The translations under genes and the position numbers were made by a program. The notes under the pieces are model-generated. The model saw only the letters and a program-made list of their open reading frames with translations. It was not told the origin of the DNA and made no database searches. This document shows, piece after piece, positions 13,801 through 27,777 of a DNA stretch of 64,000 nt. The stretch is from assembly GCF_964340395.1 (NCBI RefSeq), contig NC_135549.1, positions 17,153,842 through 17,217,841 on the forward strand, in the 5' to 3' direction. Each line of letters begins with the position of its first letter. Within the stretch, counting starts at the first letter, position 1. This stretch comes from Glandiceps talaboti. Taxonomy: Eukaryota; Hemichordata; Enteropneusta; Spengelidae.

Positions 13801-16800
13801 CTTTTTATAGTACATACATCCATCATTGACTTGAACAGTGGGGAAAATTTGGAAAAATCCACTAATGAATAAAAATATTAAAGAGGCCCTTACCTGTCCC
13901 TTGAATTTCCATGTCACTACGGGAGTTGGGGAACCAAATGTCTCGCAAGTTATTTTGGCTGTGCCATCCACAACTGTTTGTGTCTGCTCTGGAGGAGGTA
14001 CAACTATCTTTGCAGGGACAGCTGTAAGAAAGGTATATCAAAAACAAGAATACTTTAAAACATAGACAAATCATACACATGATTTAGAGGAAAAGTCCAG
14101 TCAAACTATTTCTACCTTTGGTACATTTGTATTGATTACTGCTATCAACTCAAAGGAAAAGTCCGGTCAGACTTATTTCTGACTTTAGTACACTTGTATT
14201 GATTACTGCTATCAACTTAAAGGAAAAGTCCGGTCAGACTTCTTTCTACCTTTAGTACACTTGTATTGATTACTGCTATCAACTTAAATAGGATTTCTGG
14301 GTGATAAAATAGTACCCCAGGAACTTTTAATATTCAACTTTCGAATCTTGTAAAGAAGCCCTACTGCAATTTGCATGTGGTCTGCCAATTTGAGGATTTC
14401 CTGCAAGGGTTTATGGGAAAACCTCTGGTGATGACATCACATTTATCTTCATCTCTTTGTCTTGATACTCCTTGTGTTTGTCAAGACAAACAGATTAGTG
14501 CATTGATGTCATCACAAGAGGGTTCCCATAAACCCTTGGCAGGAATTCCCAAAATGGGCAAACAAATATGAAGAGCAGTAGGTCTTCTTTACAAGAATTC
14601 AAATTTGTATAAGTTAGAAAGGTGCTATTTTATAATCCAAAATCACATTTAAGGTGATATCAGTAATCAATACAAGTGTAAAATGAGCAAAAATGAAACA
14701 TTCTCATGCTTCTCTCTGTTATTCATTTGGTAATTACCACTGGCCAGGTCTGGTAGGGGTGTGTGGCCAATGCTGTCAACCCCAGACCCCATTTTAGACC
14801 AATTTTGACCCAAAACCAATACCCCGTTTTAGACCGTTCAACTTTTTTAGATAGTCTGTAAGATACGCCATGACGGGGCGCCCTCAAACATCAGCCAACT
14901 CCTAACACGAGGCCAGTTAGGGCGAAACGTTACGACGTATCTTACAGTTTACTTTTTAGAAGACCCCATTTTAGACCAATGTTGAACCATGCATGGTTGA
15001 ACGATGGATGCAATTTTGCGCATGTGCAGTTAACGTAACGATGCATTATGGGGCGATATCTAGGACCAAGCGTTTCAGGGGGTGTGCATGCTATCTCAAC
15101 CAGTGAATTAGCAGGGGAAAATCCTGAACAAACAGAATAAAAAATTATGAAATGTGGACCCCATTTTAGAGTCATTAGCTCTCAAAAGACAGTACCCATG
15201 TTAGACCAGAGAGCGAAAAACCCTACCCCAAAGTATACCTATACCCAATAGGTGCCCCCCCCCCCCCCCCACCAGCCTTCTCTGTGTGAGGGCTTCCCAT
15301 CATGGTATAACTTACAGACTATGTGAGTACCCCTGATAGAATAAACTTATACATACCTTGGACATTCAGAAACATACTCTGCATGATTTCGCCATGTTTA
15401 TTTGATGCAACACACTGGTATACAGAGGTGTCACTGACTTGGGCATTAGTAAAGGAAATTTTATTCCCCATAATTGTCCTTCTGTCTGCAGTTTCTGAGA
15501 AATAAATCAATTTTGTAACAATCAATACGACATGAATTAAACTAACGTCCATTCAATAGCTTAACACTATTGTATCAAGATCTCGTAACAATAATTTTTT
15601 TTTTAGTTTGTGTCTATCTTAGAAAACCGAAGGTTCAACTACCAGGGTAATATTTTAAGGGACCCTTCTTTTTCTTTACTTATAAACCGTTTGCTATTTA
15701 TCGTAAAGAACACTATCTATGACTGTAAGATTGAAATGGTACACCTATTTTTTAATTTAGTGACAGTCAACATTGGAGCTGTAAAGCAAACCCAAGATAT
15801 TCAACTGAACTAACCCGTTATTTCTTCACCATTCTGAAGCCAGGTGACTGTAGGGGTTGGAATACCACCAGGTTTACACTCGATGGTTATGTCGGATTCC
15901 GGTGGAATAGTGTAATCTTCCGGCTGCTCTTCCCAGTACGGCTTAGCTAAAATAAAACAAGACAGACACACAGACAGGGGATAAATCTCAAGATTCAATT
16001 TATTTCTCATCACAACTTAGTCTTGCTGCTACATCCCTAGGGCTATTTCTCATCACAAATTAGTCTTGCTGCTACACCCCTAGGGTTATTTCTCATCACA
16101 ACTTAGTCTTGCTGCTACACCCCTAGGGTTATTTCTCATCACAACTTAGTCTTGCTGCTACACCCCTAGGGTTATTTCTCATCACAACTTAGTCTTGCTG
16201 CTACACCCCTAGGGCTATTTCTCATCACAACTTAGTCTTGCTGCTACACCCCTAGGGCTATTTCTCATCACAACTTAGTCTTGCTGTTACACCCCTAGGG
16301 CTATTTCTCATCACAACTTAGTCTTGCTGTTACACCCCTAGGGCTATTTCTCATCACAACTTAGTCTTGCTGTTACACCCCTAGGGCTATTTCTCATCAC
16401 AACTTAGTCTTGCTGTTACACCCCTACGGCTATTTCTCATCACAACTTAGTCTTGCTGCTACACCCCTAGGGCTATTCTGTTTACTGTGAAGGCAACCGA
16501 AGGTCGCTAGTGAGGGCAAGCACCCTCATATTTATCAGAAGAAAGCCCAAGGTCTAGCAGCTAGACTAGTCACAACTAGGAAAGAAGAATTCTCTCTCAA
16601 TCCCGTGCTTCTACAAAGTCAATCTAATCCATAGGATTAAAATATTAATCCCCCTTGCAAGAAATACATTAGCTTTGAACAGAGTTGTAAATATAAAGTA
16701 ATCTGGTGTAGAATAAATCAACTGACATTGGATTAAAATCTGAAATAGTCCAAGACCACGTACATGAGGGTACATTTTGTCTCAGATTTTTGGAGTGAGG

Positions 16801-16873
16801 ACAATTGTTTTGTTGAGTACAGTAAAATCTACCTGAAATTTTACCTGATTATTTACACCCCCATTAACTTAGC

Positions 16874-16940
<67 letters not shown>

Positions 16941-17019
16941 GACATTATAAATTCGGATAAAGAAAGTTTTGTTCGCCATGCGACATAATACCTCAAACTA
17001 ACCAAACTGAATACATTTC

Positions 17020-17060
<41 letters not shown>

Positions 17061-20000
17061 ATGAAATTTCTCAATGTGTGTCTAACTCGTTGGTTTTGCT
17101 GTGCTCAAAATATGAGTGAAAAATTTCAAACTTAAATTTTAATGAATCATAAGGGTTTTGTCTTTTGACTCGTAGTGACTAGGCCCCTTAGGTCACTAAA
17201 ATTTTGCACAGCTAAATGTTTGTGAACAATGTTTGTGAATTAGATATTGCCACTATAAGTCAATACACAAGAGCAATGACATTTAGATCGCAACCATTTT
17301 CTGGCTGAATGAAGAAGAATATTGAGGAAAATATAATTATGTCTCTGAATAAAAACTTTGGAAAAAATACTTGTGATCTGGAATACTTTGACGCACATTT
17401 TGAGCACTGGAGAACTGTTGTGTAGACACACATTGTCATGACATAGAATGACTGGGGTACAAAAACCACAAGTTTACTTTTTGTTCAAACACATTCAATC
17501 TGTCTGTGCAGTTACTACACACCTTCGACTTTCACAGTGACTTCCTTGGTGTCTGTTCCACCACTATTGGTAGCAGTGCATCTGTATTTACCCTCATCTG
17601 AATATTCTACGTCTGTAATTTCCAATGTCTGACCAAACGACCGGGAAGAGTGACGATCTTGGGGAATTTCTTCACCCTGTGTTTTTTCCCATGCAATAGA
17701 AGGAGTTGGACTGGAATAGAAAAACACAACATGTCTGATATTCAAAAATATCTTTACAATATCAACACTACGTTATACATGTTGTACCTAAGGTGGGGGC
17801 TATAATGAGTACACGAGGTGAGAAATGTGTTGTACCTACAGAGGGAGCTAGGAGTACCTGAGGTGAGAAATGTGTTGTACCTACAGGGGGAGCTATGAGT
17901 ACCTGAGGGGAGAAATGTGTTGTACCTACAGTGGGAGGTATGAGTACCTATAAGGTGGGACTTCTAAGTACCTATACGATGGGATTTATGAGTACCTATG
18001 GTGATAACTTGAGTTGGTGAGTGCGCATACAAGTGGTATTTGCACTGTACTGCAATACCGAAACCATTACTGTATGCAAATGAGTGAGCTAGATTTTTTC
18101 CATGTAGATGTATATAACATAGCATTCATGTACAGCTATGTGTTTCAGATAAACATAATATATGTAAAAAAAAAGAAAAAAAAAGAAGCCCATCATATAT
18201 GTAAATGCCAGTATGAGTATTTTGTGTATTTGCATCCATACTTTCAGCATTCTCTTCACCACACTCACTTGCTTCACTTTTGAAAGTACGATCGCAGAGA
18301 ACATGGCAAACACTCGTCTGTCATAAGGGAATGCATGATGACAAGATAACACTTACAAGCCTTCAGCCAAACACTTCAGTCTCATATCTTCATTTCTCAA
18401 CACAATGACGTTACCGTTCCCATCAGGAATGGGCGAATACAGCATTGTAGGTTTACGTTCTGCAGCAGGTAAGGCTGTCAATAACAAACAGTTTAACATT
18501 TGGTTATCAATAAAACACTACATCACAATTAGGTGTTTCCCCATCTTCATCATGCTGTAAATTCTAGCTTTCACATGTATTATTAACACTAGGCTATAAG
18601 TCATCAACAAACAAAAGTGGTGGATTTGTGGACAATTAGGAATTTCAAAGAAAAAACAAATTTCAAATATAACAAAAGAAAACTCAACAGAACATATAAA
18701 GAAAACAAACTGAGTTCAGACACTTCCTGTAACCCCAGAGGTGTGCACACTCTACTGATCTTAACTGTTTATTTATATTTTCACCAGTAAAATTATGAAA
18801 GGCGAAAAAAGTTTTGCTGAAAAATCTAAGACAAACCGGTCATGTTCGTGAGTGAAGATACATCATAAAAATTTCCATAAATACAGGTAAACGATAGAAA
18901 TGAAAACATTTTTCAAATTATTTAAGAAAACAAATAAAATTGACCTAAAACAACTTACACGGAATGAAATTAAAATATTTTTTTTTTCAAATACATATAA
19001 AAGTTGACAAAAAAAATTCCTACTAATATGCAGACTATAAAAAAGTCCTAGGTGGTGTTCTAACAGACTCCCTATATTACTTCTACAAAAAATGTCTGTG
19101 TATGGCTATTGAAATGATTCAAAAGTTTGTCTATGATGTCGGAAAACATTCAATGTACGAGATACTGTAGAGTTTAAATTTGACTGACCTCTTTGGAAAA
19201 CATTCTACTATTACTACATGCTTTAACTGAGCTGCAATTTTCACAACAAAATCTACCTTTCCACAAAGAAACCTCATGACTTTTCAAATCAATTTACATG
19301 TGGTCACAGAATAATAACTGGTACTGTCTGGTTAAATTTCAAGAGAGTGAGACAAAAGCCACTCATCAGTCACTGCTGTTTGTATAATGCACCACTTGAG
19401 GGCGCTGTGTGGAGAGGTAAATTTGGTCGTGTATAAATTGTTCATGCCACGAATACGAGCGTGCAGGGATACAATGCTTCACATACAGGTATTATTTCCC
19501 TATTTTCATATCAATGGCTACCTTGACTGGACTATCAATGATTTGTACATACTCTTTGTAGGTATGGCCTTGCAAAACATATACTTTAATATGATATACA
19601 AGTATTTTAGTATGAATGGAATGTGTTTATTCTGAAATGAATCTGCTTGTTTTTTATGGATATAAAACAAAAGATTTCAACAGGAATGCCACACAAAATG
19701 AATGGTAAAATGATGTCAACTGCAAATACTATTATATTTTGATACTCCAGTCAATCTACACAGATTCTGAGTCTTGGTTTAATGTTCTGATGGGGAAACA
19801 CTTGTTTGGTATACACCAAATTCATGAAATCAATACAAGTGCAGGAGGAAAGAAGTACTTCTTTAGTCAAAAAAGTGCTACAGGAAAAGACTTGGTACAG
19901 TTATAGTTGGACACACATGTACAAATAAAATTACATAACATTCTAGTATTGCTGGTATTAACATTGTTTTCATGTGAACGTGATAAAAAATGAAGGAAAG

Positions 20001-23000
20001 ACATGCATGATGATGATGATGAAGTATGTATGTGGATAAGTCTCTCGCGAGATGACGATGTATATTAGCGGAGTATTAAGAGATGTCTTAAAATAGATAT
20101 ACAAACAACAAGATGACATTATGCCATGTGGCATGTGCCAAATAAACAAAGCAAATGAGAATAGACTTCACTCGGTGTCCCTGAGGAAGGTTTATACCTT
20201 AGTGAAAAAAATGATAAGGGCCATGAGGAAAAAAAAAATGTTTTTTTTAGGAATTAATGACCGAGATGAAAATAGAAAAAAATTGTCACTATTTTATAGC
20301 ATGAATGAAAAGAGAATATATATACAGGGGAGATATTAATCAAAAGAAGAGTTTTGATGGAAATGAGGGCGAAAGGTTCCTGTTGGGATACCAAGTGCAG
20401 TGTAACGTATTAAACAAAATGTAGTCTATGAATGATCTGAAAATGACTGATGATAGTATTAAAGATATATAGCTAGCTAAGCTTGAAATGTGGTCAATAC
20501 AACCCGTACTTGCTGCTGAATCCATTGTAAAAAAGAATGCATTATGTAGAGAGAAAGAGTATGATACAAAGAAATAGAGGGTATGTGATCATGTGTGACA
20601 TGTGAGATTTGGAGAAAAACAATTTGATAAAAAAAAAGAGAAGAGATTTGTACATCAGCCGATTTATTTGTTAGTGTTTAGTTGTCCCAAGTCATATTAT
20701 TGTTCTTTGTTCAGAGTAAAACATAGAAAGACAATTGGTATATGTGAATGATTATATTGTATCAGATGTGCAGATGCACAAAATACCATGATACGGAGGT
20801 TTAGTTAGGATGTATTTTTTGGAAAATTACAACAAAATCACCTACTCTGTTGACTCATTTAATAATGACAAAATGTAAGCAATATTTGGTTATATTCAAC
20901 TTTGATAATGGTTTCTTTGTCTTTAAAAAAAATTCAATTCAATACAAAGTTTGATCTAATATTTGTAGCTGAATGGTGAAATTCGAGAAAAAGGTCAAAG
21001 CAGTGTCAAAGGTCAAGACAGGGTTAAATAAGGCTTCATGACAATATAGTTGATGCCAGTGGTCCACAACATTGATTGTTATGTAGTGTTTCATATGGAC
21101 AGGTTGGAGTTGGGGTGGGAGAGGAAGTGGAATGGGGTAGGAGAGGTTTAAACATTTGAATAATGGGAGGGGGTACTTTTGAAACTGTATGACAGATGGG
21201 GAGGGCGGGAGAGGGTTATTCTGAATTGATTGGGGGGAGGTACTTTTGAAACTATGACAGATGGGGAGGGAGGGGGTTATTCTGAATTGATTGGGGTGGG
21301 GTATTTTTGCATGACAGATGGGGAGGGAGGGGGTATTCTGAATTGATTGGGGGAGGTACTTTTGCATGACAGATGGGGGGGGGGGGTTTATTCTGAATTG
21401 ATTGGGGTGGGTTACTTTTGCATGACAGATGGGGAGGGAGGGGGTATTCTGAATTGATTGGGGGGGGGAGGTACTTTTGAAATTATGACAAATGGGGAGG
21501 GAGCGGGTTATTCTGCTGAATTGATTGGGGTGGGGGTACTTTTGAAACTATGACAGATGGGGAGGGAGGGGGTTATTCTGCTGAATTGATTGGGGTGGGG
21601 GTACTTGTGAAATTGATCCTTTCTGTGAAGTCATGAATATATGGCAACAGATTTTGAAAGCAACTATAGGAATACATGATAACATTATTGAGGATGCTCT
21701 GCCAGGATCTGATAGAAGGGTAACTTACTTGTAGCAACAGTAACATTGAATACAGGAGACTGTTTAATTTCACCGTATCCATCTTGGATGACGTTACAAA
21801 AGTACTGAGCACTGTCTTTTGCCACCACGTTGGAGAATATCAAGTTGCCCAATGGATCTTCAGCAACACGTTCACTCAGTTGCAAACTTTCAGGTAGCTT
21901 TTTACTCCAGAACACTCTAGGCTCTGGCACACCAGGAGGTGGGAGGCATGGCAATTTGGCACCTTGTTGAACTCGAAAATTGAAAGCACCTGCAGAATCC
22001 AGTGCAAACCTGTCCAGAACTAAGAACAAAGTTTTATTTACAGTGATTATTAAGACTGTAGCATGAAAAGTGAAGCGGTTACAATAACTGCTAAAGTGTA
22101 CACTGAAATTGGTAACAATTTTCAATTTTGTTTTTGAACAAACTTTAAAATGATAAATTGGTTTACCAACACCAATTTGCATTGTTGATCATTCTCACTT
22201 GCACCTACTCAAAGATATTTGCAATATGTTATCACTACTCTATGAATGATAAGACATTCACTACGTAACAAATAACAATGTTAATCAATATACTTACAGC
22301 TGACTCTCAAATCAATCTTACTACTCAATGCTGTACCAAAGCTATTTCTTGCAAAGCACTGATATATTCCACGATGGTTCCTGTCACTTGCCACCAGGAG
22401 TTTAATAATTCTTCCATCCACTTCATAATCTCGGTCTGTTGATAAGACTGTACCATCTTTTTTCCAAACATATCTGTACAGTTTAGGATGACATAAGAAT
22501 GTTATCTATACCACCTGTATCACATTCTAATTGGTCTAAAGGCCTCCATTTATTTTGCATGTAATTTGAATGTTATCAATACCACCTGTATCACATTCTA
22601 ATTGGTCTAAAGGCCTCCATTTATTTTGCACATAATTTGAATGTTATCAATACCACCACATTCTAATTGGTCTAAAGGCATCCATTTATTTTGTACATAA
22701 TTTGATTGTTATCAATACCACCTGTCTCACATTCTAATTGGTTAAAGGCCCCATTTATTTTGCATGTAATTTGAATGTTATCAATACCACCTGTCTCACA
22801 TTCTAATTGGTCTAAAGGCCTCCATTTATTTTGCATGTAATTTGAATGTTATCAATACCACCTGTCTCACATTCTAATTGGTCTAAAGGCCTCCATTTAT
22901 TTTGCATGTAATTTGAATGTTATCAATACCACCTGTCTCACATTCTAATTGGTCTAAAGGCATCCATTTATTTAGCACGTAATTTGAATGTTATCAATAC

Positions 23001-26000
23001 CACCTGTCTCACATTCTAATTGGTCTAAAGGCATCCATTTATTTTGCACATAATTTGAATGTTATCAATACCACCTGTATCACATTCTAATTGGTCTAAA
23101 GGCTTCCATTTATTTTGCATATAATACGAATGTTATCAATGTGTCTGTGAATATTCATGAGAACTGTTTTACACTGTTAGGGGTATAGGCCCTCAAGACT
23201 CACAAATATTCAGTGTGCAACTTGAATACATTATTTCTACAGACTCCCATGATGCAATAGCCCATAGTAAAGATACCCTACAAAGGCACAAGATCAACTT
23301 GATGTTTCTCTGAAATCGCAAATAATTGAAGGTGATGTAAACTCATGAAATGACTTTCCAGAATCAATAGTTTATGAAAATGATTTTATTTCCTTGAGTG
23401 GCATAAGCTTCCCTGTCAACCATTAGTTGAATGATGTGATTAAAGGACCTGGGAATCAATCCACAGTTCTAACATTATCTTATCAGTCGTGACAGAAAGG
23501 TTACATAGGATCATTCTTTTGTTCTACAGCTTTGCCAGACAACTGTTTTCCACACTTTCAAGTTTAATTCTGCAACAAACTTGGCCTTTAAAAAGTGTAC
23601 ATAGTAACAAATCTCTCAGTCTAGCTGACAGCTATACTTAAATTCCCCGTCTGAAATTAAAGTTTTTAGATTTTCACCGATAACTTACGTAGGTGCTGGG
23701 TTTCCTGTTGCTTCACACTCCAAAGGATATTCTTGTTCACGTTCATCCACAACTATGTTTGTTTGGGGTTGCTTTGTAATGCTAGGTGGCGCTAAATCTG
23801 TGATGAAATAAAACAAAATGTCACAATCAATGAAACAGACAGCTGAGAATGTTAACAACTGGTACTGGAAGACACACACACACACAGGGACAGACAAAAA
23901 CATCAACATTATTATTTTCATTTAGTAAAGTTTGCCAATTAATGGATATTTAATTTTATTGTTTTAAAGAATTTGTTAATTTAGGAAGTCCAGGAATCTT
24001 GATGACATTTCTCCTTCACCCGGGCTAAGAGTAAGAGCAGTTAAAAATTATATCATGGTGTTCATGTACCAGCAATGCAGTGGCTGATGATGATAACATT
24101 ACAAACCATTAGCTATTGCTTATAGCTTTTCTATAAGATTCCCTGTTAGTACAGGCTGTGCCAGCTGATTTGCGGTTATATCACACTAATTCCTGTGTAG
24201 TGTTAGCACAAGCCATTTCAGCTGATTTGCACTGCTGTTACACTGTTTCACTGTAATGGCAGGCTAATTCCTGTGTAGTGTTCGCACAAGCCATTTCAGC
24301 TGATTTGCACTACTGTTTCACTGTAATGGCAGGCTATTTCCTAAGTAGTGTTAGCACAAGCCACTTCAGCGGATTTGCAATACTGTTTCACTGTAATGGC
24401 AGGCTAATTCCTGTGTAGTGTTAGCACAGGCCATTTCAGCTGATTTGCACTGCTGTTTCACTGTTATGGCAGGCTATTTCCTAAGTAGTGTTTGCACAGG
24501 CCATTTCAGCTGATTTGCAATGCTGTTACACTGTATTACAATAAAATGCTGGTGTATAGAAATTACATGAAAGACAGCACATTTGAATGACGTCATCAAC
24601 TGTGAGGGCAGTATTACATTATGGAAAAGAAATTGTTAAACTGTAAACATGGATATTTAATAACCATTAATATATATATAAAAGTGTTAGAAGTTGTATA
24701 ACACAAAATATGCTTGCAATATATATTGCTTACACATTAACAATAACATGAATTACAAACTATTCATACGTAAAGTACATAAGGATGTTCATACATGAAA
24801 TTCTATATTTCTCATCGTAACACCTCAAAAATGATGGGTCAGTCGGTTAAAAAAATTGATCCAAAGTTGCAGGTGTTGAGTAACCAGGGGTGTGAAAAGG
24901 TGGCCATGTCAGATTTAGTAAGACAATGAAGAAGGACAAGTGACTTGTTCAAAACTTGTCTGTTTCTCAATCAAAAGTGGAAGAAGAGAGAACTTGTGTA
25001 TGAATCACAGTTCTTCCATGATGAACATACATAGTGTTATAAAAAAAGTATTTAAAAAAAGTATGTGTTGGTGATACCTTCATTTCATAATCATACTTTA
25101 CTGTCTGACAAACTTAGAAACGACAATTTAAAATCAGAAAGAAACTGTGAAGCATATAGTTGAGTCAAATTCCCGTATTTCAGCAATAAACAACAATTTC
25201 TGTTGAGATACGTACTTGTGAGGTCACCATCATACAATCAGTAAGGTTGTAATTCTTTTTCTAATCTGCCATAGAGGGCGTCAATATTTTTTATTTCGCA
25301 AAATTGAAGAACTATAGGGTTGGCTGGGTCATTAGAAACATAGAATAATGTACAATCACCCTTAGGACTAACAAAAAAAATTGTTTGGTTCCGGTTTACC
25401 TGACCCCCCACCTAGTTTTTCATGCTGACCCTAAACATTTTTTTTTTATGTATTCGAGAAAAAATAAATAAAAGCATGAAAATTGTGAAATCTTGCAAGA
25501 AATATTGGATGCGAAATCTGATATCAACTTAAAAAGACAATATAAAACTGTTCTTCCAATCTGTAATGGTTGTACATCTGATGGGAAGAAATAAATAACA
25601 CAGAGACCACACGGAAAACATAACTACCTGAACTAGACACTCACAATATGCAAAAAAAAATTTAAAAAAATGAATACATAAAAAATCTACCTACCCCACC
25701 TATTCTAAAATTGAATGTAATCGGAACCACACAATTTTTTGTTTATGCCTTGAATATTAAATAAGTATTTGTTGGAGACAAAGCTCACATCTAGGTATTA
25801 TGACTACTTGTATTAAAATACTATGAATAACAAATCAAAGTCAAAGTGAAAATTCTGAAAAGTACATCTCTGAAGCACTAGTAATATAGGTTTTATTAAT
25901 ATTGTAGGGATGGGATTATTGTTAACTTGACAGGGAATGTTACAGGGCTTGTTGCCCATTTTAATGGATTATCAAATATGAAGTGAAATACGAGGAAATT

Positions 26001-27740
26001 ACAAATAGAAGTGTTATGAACTTGGAACTTAATATTACACAAGATGAAAAGTACTACAAAATCAATACAAAATCATTTGTTTACTTTAAAGGTGTGATGT
26101 TATAGTTGTCATGGGTTACATACACCACGTTCCAGTTATCAGAAAAACAAAAGATTACAAAGTTTGGCCACTTGGAGTGCTGTTTGTTGGCAGCTGTTGG
26201 ACCAGAAATTAGGACTATACTAAGCCTCCTTCATTGATTATAATTTGCAAGTGTTTCGCAGCAAAAGTTTGTTGTATTCTCAAGGCATTCAGCTAACTTA
26301 GTCCTGGATAAAGTATCATAATTTTTTGTAACTTTATTGTTTTAGCTGCATTTTGTTGATGCCTTTGTGCATTGGCCATGTGATTTATGGCACACCTCTT
26401 GAGACATTTCTTTGCAAATATGACAGCAAAATGGTAACTGGAATATGGTGTATTAAAAAAAAACATCACTAACACCAAGTACATCTCTTAAATAATCAAG
26501 GCTTTGTTCATTCAGTTTTTCCTCTCTTTTGAGCAGATGATGACACTGGTTTGATTTATAGTGGAAACAGGGTTTGTCTGGTGTTTCACTGACAAAGGTC
26601 AACATTAGTTTAACCCCAAATGAACATTATAATAGAGACACTCACTCACAAACAGTAGGTAGGGTCCTGTACTTACTTAATCACATGACAAATCAATGCA
26701 AATTTTTACAATGCAGTAGATATAGGCTTCTGCCGAAATGATTACACAAGGACTTGATGATTTTATTGGCTTCAATTATTTACTTTCCTACTATACAAAT
26801 AATCAACTTGTCTGATTCCATATCCCAGCTGCTGTGTGGAACATCTTTATTGTGATTTATTTTGAGTTTGAAATTGTTGGTGTTTGTATACAAAATGCTG
26901 TGTCCCATCAAGGAAATGCCACATAAACTTGATACATAAACTGGATATAGATGCAAATGCATAGCATGCTCCAACTTAGTTATATAAGGTCTGATAGGTG
27001 GTAAATGACTTCTACTGACCAATACAATGATTCCTTACATAGACTTCAAGAGAGGTGGTAATTCACCACTATTGACCAATACAATGATTCCTTACATAGA
27101 CTTCAAGAGAGGTGGTAATTCACTACTATTGACCAATACAATGATTCCTTACATAGACTTCAAGAGAGGTGGTAATTCACTATTGACCAATACAATGATT
27201 CCTTACATAGACTTCAAGAGAGGTGGTAATTCACTATTGACCAATACAATGATTCCTTACATAGACTTCAAGAGAGGTGGTAATTCACTTCTTTTGACCA
27301 ATACAATGATTGTTATTATTTTTATTATTACATGTAAACTTTACTTTGTGAAAGAAAAGAATGCAAAAATGCTCCTAAACATCCATTTAGTAATATGAAC
27401 CCACATTTAAAGATGGTTACATTTATCTGTCATGAAAAACTTCTCAAAAATGACATGGGTTGTTAATGAAAGTTTTTATTACTAATTAATATTATATCTT
27501 GATATTTTATTCCATTAACTTACCAATTTATGAGTATTTTAGTTGATTATTACTTTAGTTTGTTCATATGTTTATAAACTTGTTAAATTTTCTCTCTATT
27601 GAATATTTCAAAACATAATATTTCCTTGAAATACTTACCAATTGATACACAAATGGCTAGTTTGTTAGTTTTTATTTGTTGTATATTTGTTAACATATGT
27701 TTCCTCCACTGAGTTCAGATTTGAGTACAGGGTATATTTT

Positions 27741-27777
<37 letters not shown>

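Noticed and set aside
22002-22012. Alternative acceptor for exon 6 ten bases further in
   Set aside because: It would break the reading frame with exon 5; the upstream TTCTTAG acceptor keeps it.
27027-27398. 123-codon plus-strand frame of MIPYIDFKRGGNS repeats
   Set aside because: Unit lengths of 57 and 54 bp keep it open by arithmetic. It lies in an intron and has no partner exons or domain.
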